Shown here piece by piece: positions 1 to 5,280 of a stretch of 5,280 nt of DNA (the first letter of the stretch is position 1; every line of letters starts with the position of its first letter). A program made the translations under genes and the position numbers. The stretch comes from Candidatus Cloacimonadota bacterium. GTDB lineage: Bacteria > Cloacimonadota > Cloacimonadia > Cloacimonadales > Cloacimonadaceae. Below the pieces are notes generated by a model, which had not been told where the DNA came from, did not search any database, and saw nothing but the letters and a program-made list of their open reading frames with translations. The DNA is taken from NCBI GenBank assembly GCA_028683635.1, contig JAQUHL010000155.1:1-5280 (forward strand), given 5' to 3'.

Positions 1-1655
1 TAGATGTCCCACACCCATTCAAAGACGTTACCGCTCATATCAAAGGTGCCAAGCTCATTGGGAGCTTTGGTGCCAACCTGATGAGTGGTGCCGCCGGAAT
101 TGGAATCATACCAGCCAACTGCATCCAGGTCATTGCTCCCGCTATAGGTATAACTCTGCGATTGGTTACCACCTTTGGCGGCAAACATCCATTCCATTTC
201 GGTAGGCAGACGATACCCATTGGCAGTCCAGTTGCAGCTTACATTAGTATGATTAGTATGGCTGGTGTTCCATCCGGAAGGCCAGTTATCGGGATTAGTA
301 CCATTGCTGCTGTAGCTGTAACAGGGAGTAAGTTCTTCCTGTATGCTCCTCCGGTTGCAGTATTCAATGGCGTTGAACCAGGATACTCGCTCCACCGGGC
401 CATTGGTAACACCGGTATAGTAAGAGGGATTCGTCCCCATCACCGCCTGGTAGCCTGCCTGGGTAAGCTCGTAGTTGTCGATATAAAAGCTACTGATGGT
501 CACGTTCGAGGTGCCGTTGGAGAAGGTACCACCTTCCACAAAGACAAAGTTCTCCGGTATAGGTGGTGAAGAACCATCATCCGCATACACGCGATACAGA
601 TAGCTGCCATCGAGGGGAAAGCTTTCCGCTCCGGCATTCCACACGATGTGTTTGCCGGTTGCGTTAGCCTGGTCAACTCCGAAGTCTCCGCTTAAGTTGG
701 CAGGGTTGGGGACAAGCTCATAACTGCTACCATTGTTGTTGCTCAGTTTGATGCTGATGTCGCACATATCGCCATTGGCATCAAAAAGGTCATAGTAGAT
801 ATCCACCAGCTTGCTGCCATCGCTGCGCTGGCTGGCGGTTACATTGCTTACCACCGGAGTGGTATGGGGAATGGGGGTTCGTTCCACCTTGATGTAGTCC
901 CAGTGGGCGTATTTGGTGGTTCCATCGAACTTGGATGACAAGCGCAGGCGCAGGTAGTTGCTGCCAGCAGGGACATCCACCGAGACCGCAGTCCAGGCAT
1001 TGCTGTTGTTATTTACCGTGACCCAGCCATCCCAATTTGTACCATTGTCGTATTTCACGCTGTAGCGGCAGTAGTCGTCGGTGGTGGCCAGGTTTTTGGT
1101 GAAGTAATAGAAACTGACATTGTAGGTGTAGCCTATTGGAAGAGTGAGGGTATTGAAAGTAACTGTGCTTTCCACATTGTCCAGATCCCATCCAGCCCAG
1201 TAGATGCTGCCATTGTACGGTGACGCTCCGCCCATGGCTTCTGTAGTAGGCCCCCACCAGATGCTTCTGGCATCCGGAGTGGGATTGGAAGTGTAGCTCC
1301 AGGTGTCGTCAGGGCTGGATTCAAAGCTTTGCAGGGCGATGGTTTCGGCAAAGGCGAGGTTGATGCAGAGAATAAACAGAGCCAGTAAAGCGCAGGGATG
1401 GATGCCGTGACGCTTTGGGGTGGGGACGTCCCGTCGCCACAGCGAGCGGAGCTCGCTTCTGCAGGCAGCTTCGCTGCTTCTGTCGACCGGGAGGTCGACA
1501 GCCCAGGAGACGTCCTCGTCGCCACAAAGGTTATATGCTTTCTGAACAGGCAACTCGCTGCATCTGTCGACCGGGAGGTCGACAGCCCTGGGGTCGACAG
1601 CCCTGGGGTCGACAGCCCTGGAGTTCACTCTCTGTAACATAGATATCGGCTTCAT
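1..1655 (-). CDS. Secreted SUMF1/FGE-domain protein with N-terminal beta-sandwich and repeat-expanded N-terminus (3' end outside window)
   Basis: The frame is open for 551 codons from ATG 1655-1653 to the window edge, and the C-terminus is missing. The start is fixed by a strong GGAGG six bases upstream and by an ATGA overlap with the preceding gene. Residues about 12-80 are encoded by GC-rich repeats (RAVDP, AVDLPVDR). A signal-peptide core, ALLALFILCINLAFA, follows at residues 89-103, with likely cleavage before E104. Residues about 104-264 look like a jelly-roll or carbohydrate-binding-like beta-sandwich. Residues about 267-361 (VSNVTASQRSDGSKLVDIYY...YRVYADDG) match a fibronectin-like module often placed before SUMF1 domains. 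From 372 on it is SUMF1/formylglycine-generating-enzyme type: FVEGGTF (372-378), PVERVSWFNAIEYCNRRS, YRLPTEMEW (481-489), MSGNVFEWVWD (540-550). The catalytic-cysteine region lies outside the window, and most such bacterial surface proteins are not proven enzymes, so the role is unknown. The protein is probably exported, unless the long N-terminal extension blocks Sec targeting. Confidence 0.9.
   Translation of the reverse strand, partial: MKPISMLQRVNSRAVDPRAVDPRAVDLPVDRCSELPVQKAYNLCGDEDVSWAVDLPVDRSSEAACRSELRSLWRRDVPTPKRHGIHPCALLALFILCINLAFAETIALQSFESSPDDTWSYTSNPTPDARSIWWGPTTEAMGGASPYNGSIYWAGWDLDNVESTVTFNTLTLPIGYTYNVSFYYFTKNLATTDDYCRYSVKYDNGTNWDGWVTVNNNSNAWTAVSVDVPAGSNYLRLRLSSKFDGTTKYAHWDYIKVERTPIPHTTPVVSNVTASQRSDGSKLVDIYYDLFDANGDMCDISIKLSNNNGSSYELVPNPANLSGDFGVDQANATGKHIVWNAGAESFPLDGSYLYRVYADDGSSPPIPENFVFVEGGTFSNGTSNVTISSFYIDNYELTQAGYQAVMGTNPSYYTGVTNGPVERVSWFNAIEYCNRRSIQEELTPCYSYSSNGTNPDNWPSGWNTSHTNHTNVSCNWTANGYRLPTEMEWMFAAKGGNQSQSYTYSGSNDLDAVGWYDSNSGGTTHQVGTKAPNELGTFDMSGNVFEWVWDI
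1420..1622. repeat. GC-rich multi-hairpin (REP/BIME-like) repeat cluster inserted inside the SUMF1 gene
   Basis: Two related modules are visible. A 34-base block at 1471-1504 recurs at 1555-1588 with one mismatch, 84 bases apart (28 codons). Each copy contains a perfect inverted repeat, CTGTCGACC / GGTCGACAG, with a GGGA loop (1480-1501 and 1564-1585). A second block with a GACGTC core followed by CGTCGCCACA appears at about 1422-1441 and 1506-1525. Two further small hairpins have three-base loops: AGCGAGC/GCTCGCT (1441-1457) and GCAGC/GCTGC (1465-1477). Six GTCGAC sites fall within about 135 bases. Both repeat modules lack TAA, TAG and TGA in all six frames. The cluster lies wholly in the reading frame of the surrounding gene. 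The hairpin arrangement suggests a dispersed REP-type or palindromic element, but genome-wide copies cannot be seen here, and the exact insertion borders and any target duplication could not be defined. Confidence 0.8.
1578..1622. repeat. Three tandem copies of a 15-base unit (GTCGACAGCCCTGGG)
   Basis: Units occupy 1578-1592, 1593-1607 and 1608-1622; the last differs only in its final base. On the coding (minus) strand each unit is five codons, giving tandem Ala-Val-Asp-Pro-Arg-type pentapeptides. The first unit overlaps the right arm of the 1564-1585 hairpin, so the array looks like a local expansion of the end of that hairpin module. Because the unit is a multiple of three, copy-number change by slippage would lengthen or shorten the protein without shifting its frame. 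Confidence 0.9.
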
Positions 1656-2420
1656 TTCTCACCTCCCACATTGTAGCTGTGCAGAGCAGCTTTTAGCTCC
1701 GCCAGGCTGATTTTGGCATCAGGATTGGCCAGCGCTGCCTGTAGCACATTATCCACATCTCCGTGGTAGTTCTTGTAAGCTATAACCTTGTAAAACATCT
1801 GGTCCCGGAATTCCGCCACATCGTGATGGGTGTAAGTAGTGGTGAAGCTGCGTCCCAGGAAATAATAGACCTGGTCATCCTCATAGGGGGTTTCGTTATA
1901 GAGCACGATATAGCCATCCGGAGTGAGGGGGCTGTTGGGTTACGGCTGACCAGGTGATCACTGCGTCCACGCCATTGCTTGTGTTCACAGCAACATTATC
2001 CGGTGGCAGGGGTGGAACATAGGTGATAGAAAAAGGATTGGCGCTGGAATCTTGAGTGAAGTTGCCAAAGCTGTCCGAGACATTTATCCGCACAATGGCA
2101 TTGTAGCTTTGCACAGAAGGCAAAGCCCAGGGATGAATACCGTCATTGGCAGTGTTTTCAATGATGCTGGTGTAATCGATGCCAGAATTCAGGCTGTACC
2201 AGATGCTTATGCTGCCCGGCAGGATATTTGTATCGGTAGCGCTCCAGGTGATATCATGGGTATCGCCAATGTACCATTCTTCTCCGCCATTGGGAGCAGT
2301 AAGGGAAAGGGTGGGATCAACGGTGTCGTTGAGAACTTCAGCTGTGGTGCCAAAGCCGGTTAGCGCCAGCAGCCCGGAGCCAAACATAAACAGGATGCAG
2401 AGTAGCACTGCTGTTTTCAT
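1652..2420 (-). pseudogene. Secreted Ig-like/fibronectin-III protein, frameshifted
   Basis: Two adjoining minus-strand reading frames form one protein. The first (ATG 2418-2420 to TAA 1896-1898) has a signal peptide, MKTAVLLCILFMFGSGLLAL; an Ig-like domain from about residue 37 (APNGGEEWYIGDTHDITW, resembling the Kre9/KNH-like family); and the start of a fibronectin-III domain at about 136 (PPDNVAVN...AVITWSAV). The second (reading to TGA 1652-1654) continues it: LTPDGYIVLYNE, then YYFLGRSFTTTYTH and MFYKVIAY. The frames join at five consecutive C (1927-1931); skipping one base restores a 255-residue product. Without the skip, translation stops 14 residues after V160 TQQP. The C-terminal tail (about 30 residues ending HSYNVGGEK) is not a recognised sorting signal. 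Unrepaired, the gene is broken; a sequencing error, a true mutation or programmed slippage are all possible. Role unknown, probably a surface or exported adhesive or binding protein, co-transcribed with the SUMF1-domain gene downstream. Confidence 0.82.
1662..1666 (-). promoter_or_regulatory. Ribosome binding site of the SUMF1-domain gene
   Basis: The minus strand reads GGGAGGTGAGAAATG; GGAGG lies six bases before ATG 1655-1653. The site is within the last codons of the upstream gene, whose TGA overlaps the ATG as ATGA, a typical arrangement for translational coupling. It matters because it places the start upstream of the repeat cluster. No in-frame ATG or GTG with a comparable site lies between the repeats and the signal peptide. 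Confidence 0.85.
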
Positions 2421-2425
2421 GGGTT

Positions 2426-2430
2426 CCTCC
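2426..2430 (-). promoter_or_regulatory. Ribosome binding site of the Ig/FN3 gene (decides ATG over upstream TTG)
   Basis: On the minus strand GGAGG is followed after five bases by ATG 2420-2418 (GGAGGAACCCATG). A TTG at 2432 is in frame and would add four residues, but it overlaps the GGAGG itself and so cannot use it. The ATG also starts the signal peptide directly with MKTAV. Confidence 0.8.
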
Positions 2431-2497
2431 AAGGATAGGTTTTAGTTTTTTTGTAGCTGTTTCATGCTTTTTACAGCAAAAGGGTGGTGCTTTTTTT

Positions 2498-2503
2498 TGT
2501 CAA
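2498..2503 (-). promoter_or_regulatory. Candidate -35 element (TTGACA) for the leftward operon
   Basis: The minus strand carries a perfect TTGACA within CTTGACA, about 78 bases before the start codon of the Ig/FN3 gene. No good TATAAT match lies 16-18 bases downstream (TTTGCT at 17), so the -10 element is unassigned. Assignment rests on the consensus and on the same CTTGACA lying before the other two transcription units in this window. Confidence 0.4.
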
Positions 2504-2539
2504 GTTTATAATTGGGGGGTGGCTTGGCTCATAATTTTC

Positions 2540-2545
2540 TTGACA
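2540..2545 (+). promoter_or_regulatory. Candidate -35 element (TTGACA) for the GLUG-protein gene
   Basis: A perfect TTGACA in TCTTGACATC lies 43 bases before ATG 2589. The expected -10 position holds only a weak match (CAGGGT at 17 bases). The spacing to the gene is right for a short leader, but the promoter is incomplete by the sigma-70 consensus. Confidence 0.4.
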
Positions 2546-2588
2546 TCGGTAGCCAATCCGCACAGGGTGCAAAAAGAGGAGTTCGACG

Positions 2589-4265
2589 ATGAAAATGTCA
2601 ATAGTGTTTATGTTTGTTTTCGCTTGGACGGGAGTTTTGAGTGCCCAGTTTGCGGGGGGTAACGGAGAGGTGGGCGATCCTTATCAGGTGCTGACGCTTG
2701 AGCATCTGGCCATGATCTCAGCATACCGGAATGCTCATTTTGTCCAAATCGCCGATCTGGATTTCAGCTATTCTCCCTATGCCTACGGAGAAGGCTGGGT
2801 AGCAATCGGTGCTTCAGACGACCCTTTTACCGGGTCCTACAATGGGGGAGGATATCAAATCAGCAATTTGATGATCAACCGGAGAGTGACTAACCAGGGA
2901 TTGTTTGGTTACGCTGAAAATGCAGATTTTCGAAACATAAACCTGGCAGATGTTTCCCTCATCATGGGGAATGGGTGCGGGGCACTGATAGGGAGTGCGA
3001 TGTATTGCCAGGTGATGAACTGCACGGTGAATGGCAATATCGATGGTCTGGATTGCCTGGGGACCATCATTGGAGCCGCCTATTTTTGTGAAATCGACAA
3101 GTGCACCATTGATATTGCACTCTATGGTAATGAAGCTGTGGGAGGGATATCAGGCTGGGTATATGATTCCCGGATTAGCAATTGCAGCAGCCATTTTTCG
3201 CAATCCTCAGCGCTTTATGGACTGGGTGGGATAGGTGGCATTTGTTTTGCTGACACCGATATCACAAACTGCCAGTTTTCAGGTCAGCTCTACTGCGGAG
3301 GAAGTGAATGTGGAGGGATTGCAGGAGAAGCTGAATATACTTCTTTTGCAAATTGCCAGGCTACATCCGGATCGATGTTGACAAGTGGAGACGCTGGAGG
3401 AATCGTGGGCCAGGCTATCATCTCGGTCCATATCATCAATTGCCTGAGTAATCTATCCATTAGGGGACTCAGCACTGCGGGAGGACTGGCAGGATGGTAC
3501 GGAGGATACTCTTCCATAGATTCCAGCTATAGCACCGGTGATGTGGAAGGATACTACAATATCGGTGGTCTGGTGGGTGCGCTAAGCTTAAGCAGCGCAA
3601 TAGATTGTTATGCCACAGGCAATGTGGAGGGCGACACCCATGTAGGAGGTTTCCTGGGCTCGATGTCTGAAAGCGGAGTTATGGTTCGAAATTGTTATAG
3701 CATCGGCGCTGTAACAGCAAGTGATACAGCCACAAGCGGAGGCTTCGCCGGATCAGGTTATCCAAACCAGGTTTTCCAAAGCTATTGGAACATTGAAACC
3801 AGTGGCTGGGACACATCTTCGGCAGGGGAGGGGAGAAGCACTCAGGAGATGATCTGGCCCTATGGAGAAGGTACTTATGAAGGGTGGGATTTTTCGGCGA
3901 TATGGGGCCATGATCTCATTGGCCAAAACTGTGGGTATCCCCAACTTCGGTTTGGAGTTACACCGAATTTGGACTATTTGGAGCAGGTTCCACCGGTTCC
4001 TGCCCTGCTGGCAAGCCCCAATCCCTTCCATAAAGAACTGCGCATCAAGCTCGTCAACCCCGGCAGGTTTTATGACGCCTGCTTGAAAATCTATGACCTC
4101 AGAGGTAGAAAAATCACCAGCCTGACCATCCCCAAGGGATGCCCGGAATTGCTCTGGGACGGCAAAGATAAAGCCGGCAAGCCCTGCTGCAGTGGGGTCT
4201 ATATCCTGAAACTGGATACTCCGGGAGCCAGGGGAAGGGCCATTAAAGTCACCTTGGTGAGGTAG
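2589..4265 (+). CDS. Secreted GLUG-repeat protein with C-terminal FlgD-like/T9SS-type sorting domain
   Basis: This is a complete 558-residue frame; GAGGAG (2576-2581) lies seven bases before the ATG. The signal peptide MKMSIVFMFVFAWTGVLSAQ precedes FAGGNGEVGDPYQVLTLEHL, the usual opening of secreted GLUG proteins. Residues about 108-390 are GLUG-type repeats, degenerate at first and canonical later (IGGLVG...AIDCYATGNVEG, VGGFLGSM...VRNCYSIGAV). The coils recur every 27-29 residues, with Cys at 145, 172, 199, 228, 256, 285, 340 and 369, and Ser at 312 where Cys would be expected. This implies a beta-solenoid with an internal cysteine stack. A linker (YWNIETSGWDTSSAGEG...WDFSAIW...NCGYPQLRFG) follows. 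Residues about 476-558 (SPNPF...IYDLRGRKI...WDGKDKAGKPCCSGVYILKL) match the FlgD-like Ig fold used as a type IX secretion sorting domain. GLUG proteins are commonly adhesins or peptidase-associated surface proteins; the ligand here is unknown. The gene faces away from the leftward operon. Confidence 0.93.
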   Translation: MKMSIVFMFVFAWTGVLSAQFAGGNGEVGDPYQVLTLEHLAMISAYRNAHFVQIADLDFSYSPYAYGEGWVAIGASDDPFTGSYNGGGYQISNLMINRRVTNQGLFGYAENADFRNINLADVSLIMGNGCGALIGSAMYCQVMNCTVNGNIDGLDCLGTIIGAAYFCEIDKCTIDIALYGNEAVGGISGWVYDSRISNCSSHFSQSSALYGLGGIGGICFADTDITNCQFSGQLYCGGSECGGIAGEAEYTSFANCQATSGSMLTSGDAGGIVGQAIISVHIINCLSNLSIRGLSTAGGLAGWYGGYSSIDSSYSTGDVEGYYNIGGLVGALSLSSAIDCYATGNVEGDTHVGGFLGSMSESGVMVRNCYSIGAVTASDTATSGGFAGSGYPNQVFQSYWNIETSGWDTSSAGEGRSTQEMIWPYGEGTYEGWDFSAIWGHDLIGQNCGYPQLRFGVTPNLDYLEQVPPVPALLASPNPFHKELRIKLVNPGRFYDACLKIYDLRGRKITSLTIPKGCPELLWDGKDKAGKPCCSGVYILKLDTPGARGRAIKVTLVR

Positions 4266-4357
4266 AAGGGATGGCTGGGACCTATCAATCTTATCTGAGA
4301 ATGCAATAATCAATAACGGTGCCGATGGCTCTCCCGGGGGTGGTATATCGTGTTTAG

Positions 4358-4444
4358 TTTGAAATGACATAATCCATGCCCAGCCCACCACCCAATATTG
4401 TATGGGGCTCCGCCCCATGCCCCGTTTGATTATGTCATTTCAAA
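4358..4444. repeat. 87-base element with perfect 17-base inverted ends and an inner hairpin (MITE-like)
   Basis: The left end TTTGAAATGACATAATC (4358-4374) is the exact reverse complement of the right end at 4428-4444. The 53 bases between contain a second hairpin, ATGGGGC/GCCCCAT, with a TCC loop (4402-4418). A perfect 17-base match is far beyond chance for this distance. No transposase is encoded, and no clear target-site duplication was found flanking the ends. It fits a small non-autonomous transposable element, or a large cruciform-forming or RNA-processing structure. A terminator role is less likely because neither stem is followed by a T-run. It may still fold in the GLUG transcript and protect or end the mRNA. 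Confidence 0.75.
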
Positions 4445-4518
4445 GTGGAAGCTGTATTATTATTCCAACCGATCCCGGGATTTGCTCTTGATACGTCATT
4501 ACAGCAAAAAAATCCTGC

Positions 4519-4548
4519 TTGACAAATAAACGCCTGGCAGGATCGAAT
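4519..4548 (+). promoter_or_regulatory. Likely tilS promoter
   Basis: TTGACA (4519-4524, within CTTGACA) is followed after 18 bases by TCGAAT (4543-4548, four of six matches to TATAAT). A transcript would start about 30 bases before the tilS ATG. This is the most complete sigma-70-type promoter in the window and suggests that tilS is transcribed independently of the GLUG gene. Confidence 0.5.
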
Positions 4549-4584
4549 ACGCCTCAGTGAATTTTGAGATAAGGGGATACTACA

Positions 4585-5280
4585 ATGGCTGAACTGGACA
4601 AGCTTCTTGCGAAGTTTGAAGCCTACGCTCTGGCACATAAGCTGTTTTCTGCAGGGGACAAGATCATTGTCGCCTTTTCAGGAGGAACGGATTCCACAGC
4701 AATGCTTTATCTATTATGGAAATTGAGGGGCAAGCTGAATCTGACGCTTTTGGCGGTGCATATAAATCACCAGTTACGGGGTGATGAGGCCAGGGAGGAT
4801 GAGGATTTTGCCAAAGCTTTTTGCCTGAAAATCAATGTTCCGATCATAGTCCGGAAGCTGGAATTCAACTCCCGCAAGGATCTGGAAAACCAGGCCCGGA
4901 TCAAGCGCTTTGAGGCGTTTCGTCAGATCCAGAAAATGTACCGTTTTGATACTCTTGCGCTTGCCCATCAAAAGAATGACCAGGCGGAGACCATCCTGAT
5001 GAATCTGTTCCGGGGTACCGGTATCAATGGGATGGGTGGGATCAGACCAAAATCCAGCCAGGGAATTCATCCCATGCTGTGTTTCAATGCCGATGAAGTG
5101 AGCCGGATCCTGGTGTTGGCAGAGCTTGAAGCCAGGCTGGACAGCTCCAATCAGCTTCTGGTTCACAACCGTAATCGCATCCGCCAGGAGTTTATTCCCA
5201 TGATCAAAAAGCATTTTAATCCCGCATTCATCGAGAAGATATCTACTCAAGCGGAGATCTTTCAAAAAACCGAAGAGTTC
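4585..5280 (+). CDS. tilS: tRNA(Ile)-lysidine synthase TilS (3' end outside window)
   Basis: TilS acts in the cytoplasm. It uses ATP to attach lysine to C34 of the CAU anticodon of tRNA-Ile2, converting it to lysidine so that the tRNA reads AUA and is charged with isoleucine. The 232 codons seen cover the catalytic half. They include the PP-loop SGGTDS (32-37), HINHQLRG (59-66), an E-N-Q-A-R stretch at about 101-105, AHQKNDQAETILMNLFRGTG (about 127-146, the family's H-x-x-D/N-D-Q-A-E-T signature) and NRNRIRQEFIP, the R-N-x-I-R motif near the end of the N-terminal domain. Family members are usually over 300 residues, so the C-terminal tRNA-binding part is simply beyond the window. The start ATG follows AAGGGGA (4571-4577) at about seven bases. 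It is an essential housekeeping gene in most bacteria, with no visible damage and no link in function to its neighbours. Confidence 0.95.
   Translation, partial: MAELDKLLAKFEAYALAHKLFSAGDKIIVAFSGGTDSTAMLYLLWKLRGKLNLTLLAVHINHQLRGDEAREDEDFAKAFCLKINVPIIVRKLEFNSRKDLENQARIKRFEAFRQIQKMYRFDTLALAHQKNDQAETILMNLFRGTGINGMGGIRPKSSQGIHPMLCFNADEVSRILVLAELEARLDSSNQLLVHNRNRIRQEFIPMIKKHFNPAFIEKISTQAEIFQKTEEF

Larger units (their letters stand above)
4266..4584. other. 319-base intergenic region between the GLUG gene and tilS
   Basis: No credible gene was found on either strand. Bases 4266-4357 show nothing recognisable: there is no stem followed by a T-run, so no intrinsic terminator is evident for the GLUG gene. 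Bases 4358-4444 hold an inverted-repeat element, and 4519-4548 hold the likely tilS promoter. Confidence 0.75.

Noticed and set aside
81..569. Plus-strand open frame of 162 codons
   Set aside because: It is antisense to the clear SUMF1 domain on the minus strand and has no recognisable family.
1471..1622. Possible CRISPR array
   Set aside because: The repeats are contiguous or 84 bases apart, with no series of unique spacers of equal length, and they are translated in frame.
1398..1642. Two plus-strand open frames of 75-79 codons across the repeat cluster
   Set aside because: They are open only because the repeats lack stops in all frames. There is no fitting ribosome site, and the minus-strand gene with its Shine-Dalgarno and signal peptide accounts for the region.
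2471..2481. TTACAGCAAAA, repeated at 4499-4509
   Set aside because: An 11-base A-rich match in two upstream regions, at different distances and in different relations to the promoters, is probably chance.
2507..2512. Perfect TATAAT on the plus strand
   Set aside because: No -35-like sequence lies 16-18 bases upstream (GTGGTG at 17), and a start here would give a leader of about 70 bases. It overlaps the region next to the minus-strand TTGACA, so it was not called as a promoter.
3753..4418. Minus-strand open frame of 221 codons
   Set aside because: It is antisense to the GLUG gene's conserved C-terminal sorting domain and runs through the inverted-repeat element; no family features.
4402..4418. 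GGGGC/GCCCC hairpin as an intrinsic terminator
   Set aside because: It is followed by GCCCCGTTTG, not a T-run, and is nested within the 17-base inverted ends.
4774..5265. Minus-strand open frame of 163 codons
   Set aside because: It is the antisense shadow of tilS, whose motifs are unmistakable on the plus strand.

Overview
The window resembles a Cloacimonadota (WWE1) genome or a close relative in the FCB group. It holds secreted proteins built from SUMF1, fibronectin-III-like, Ig-like and GLUG modules, and one of them ends in a FlgD-like/type IX-style sorting domain. This taxonomic guess comes from protein style alone and is not proven. No rRNA, tRNA, CRISPR array or transposase gene was seen.

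Left part, minus strand (about 1-2420): a two-gene operon of exported proteins is read leftward. The upstream gene (1652-2420) encodes a signal peptide, an Ig-like domain and a fibronectin-III domain. It is split by a frameshift at a run of five C. Its stop overlaps the next start in an ATGA. The downstream gene (1655 to beyond position 1) encodes a beta-sandwich domain, a fibronectin-like domain and a SUMF1/formylglycine-generating-enzyme-type domain that runs off the window.

The most unusual feature lies at the start of that second gene. A GC-rich, multi-hairpin repeat cluster (about 1420-1622) sits in frame between the Shine-Dalgarno/ATG and the signal peptide. As written, the gene encodes roughly 80 low-complexity residues, with AVDPR-type repeats, ahead of the hydrophobic export signal. 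The repeat modules have no stop codon in any of the six frames, so they could enter genes without breaking them, much like translated palindromic elements known in Rickettsia.

Middle, plus strand: after a 168-base divergent intergenic region lies a complete 558-residue secreted GLUG-repeat protein (2589-4265). Its repeat unit of 27-29 residues places a cysteine at almost the same point in each coil. The next 319 bases have no gene but contain an 87-base element with perfect 17-base inverted ends and a small inner hairpin, resembling a MITE.

Right end, plus strand: the N-terminal 232 codons of tilS (tRNA-Ile lysidine synthase), a housekeeping tRNA-modification gene with its own likely promoter. 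It has no evident functional link to the surface-protein genes. Three CTTGACA sequences lie upstream of the three transcription units and look like the local -35 element.
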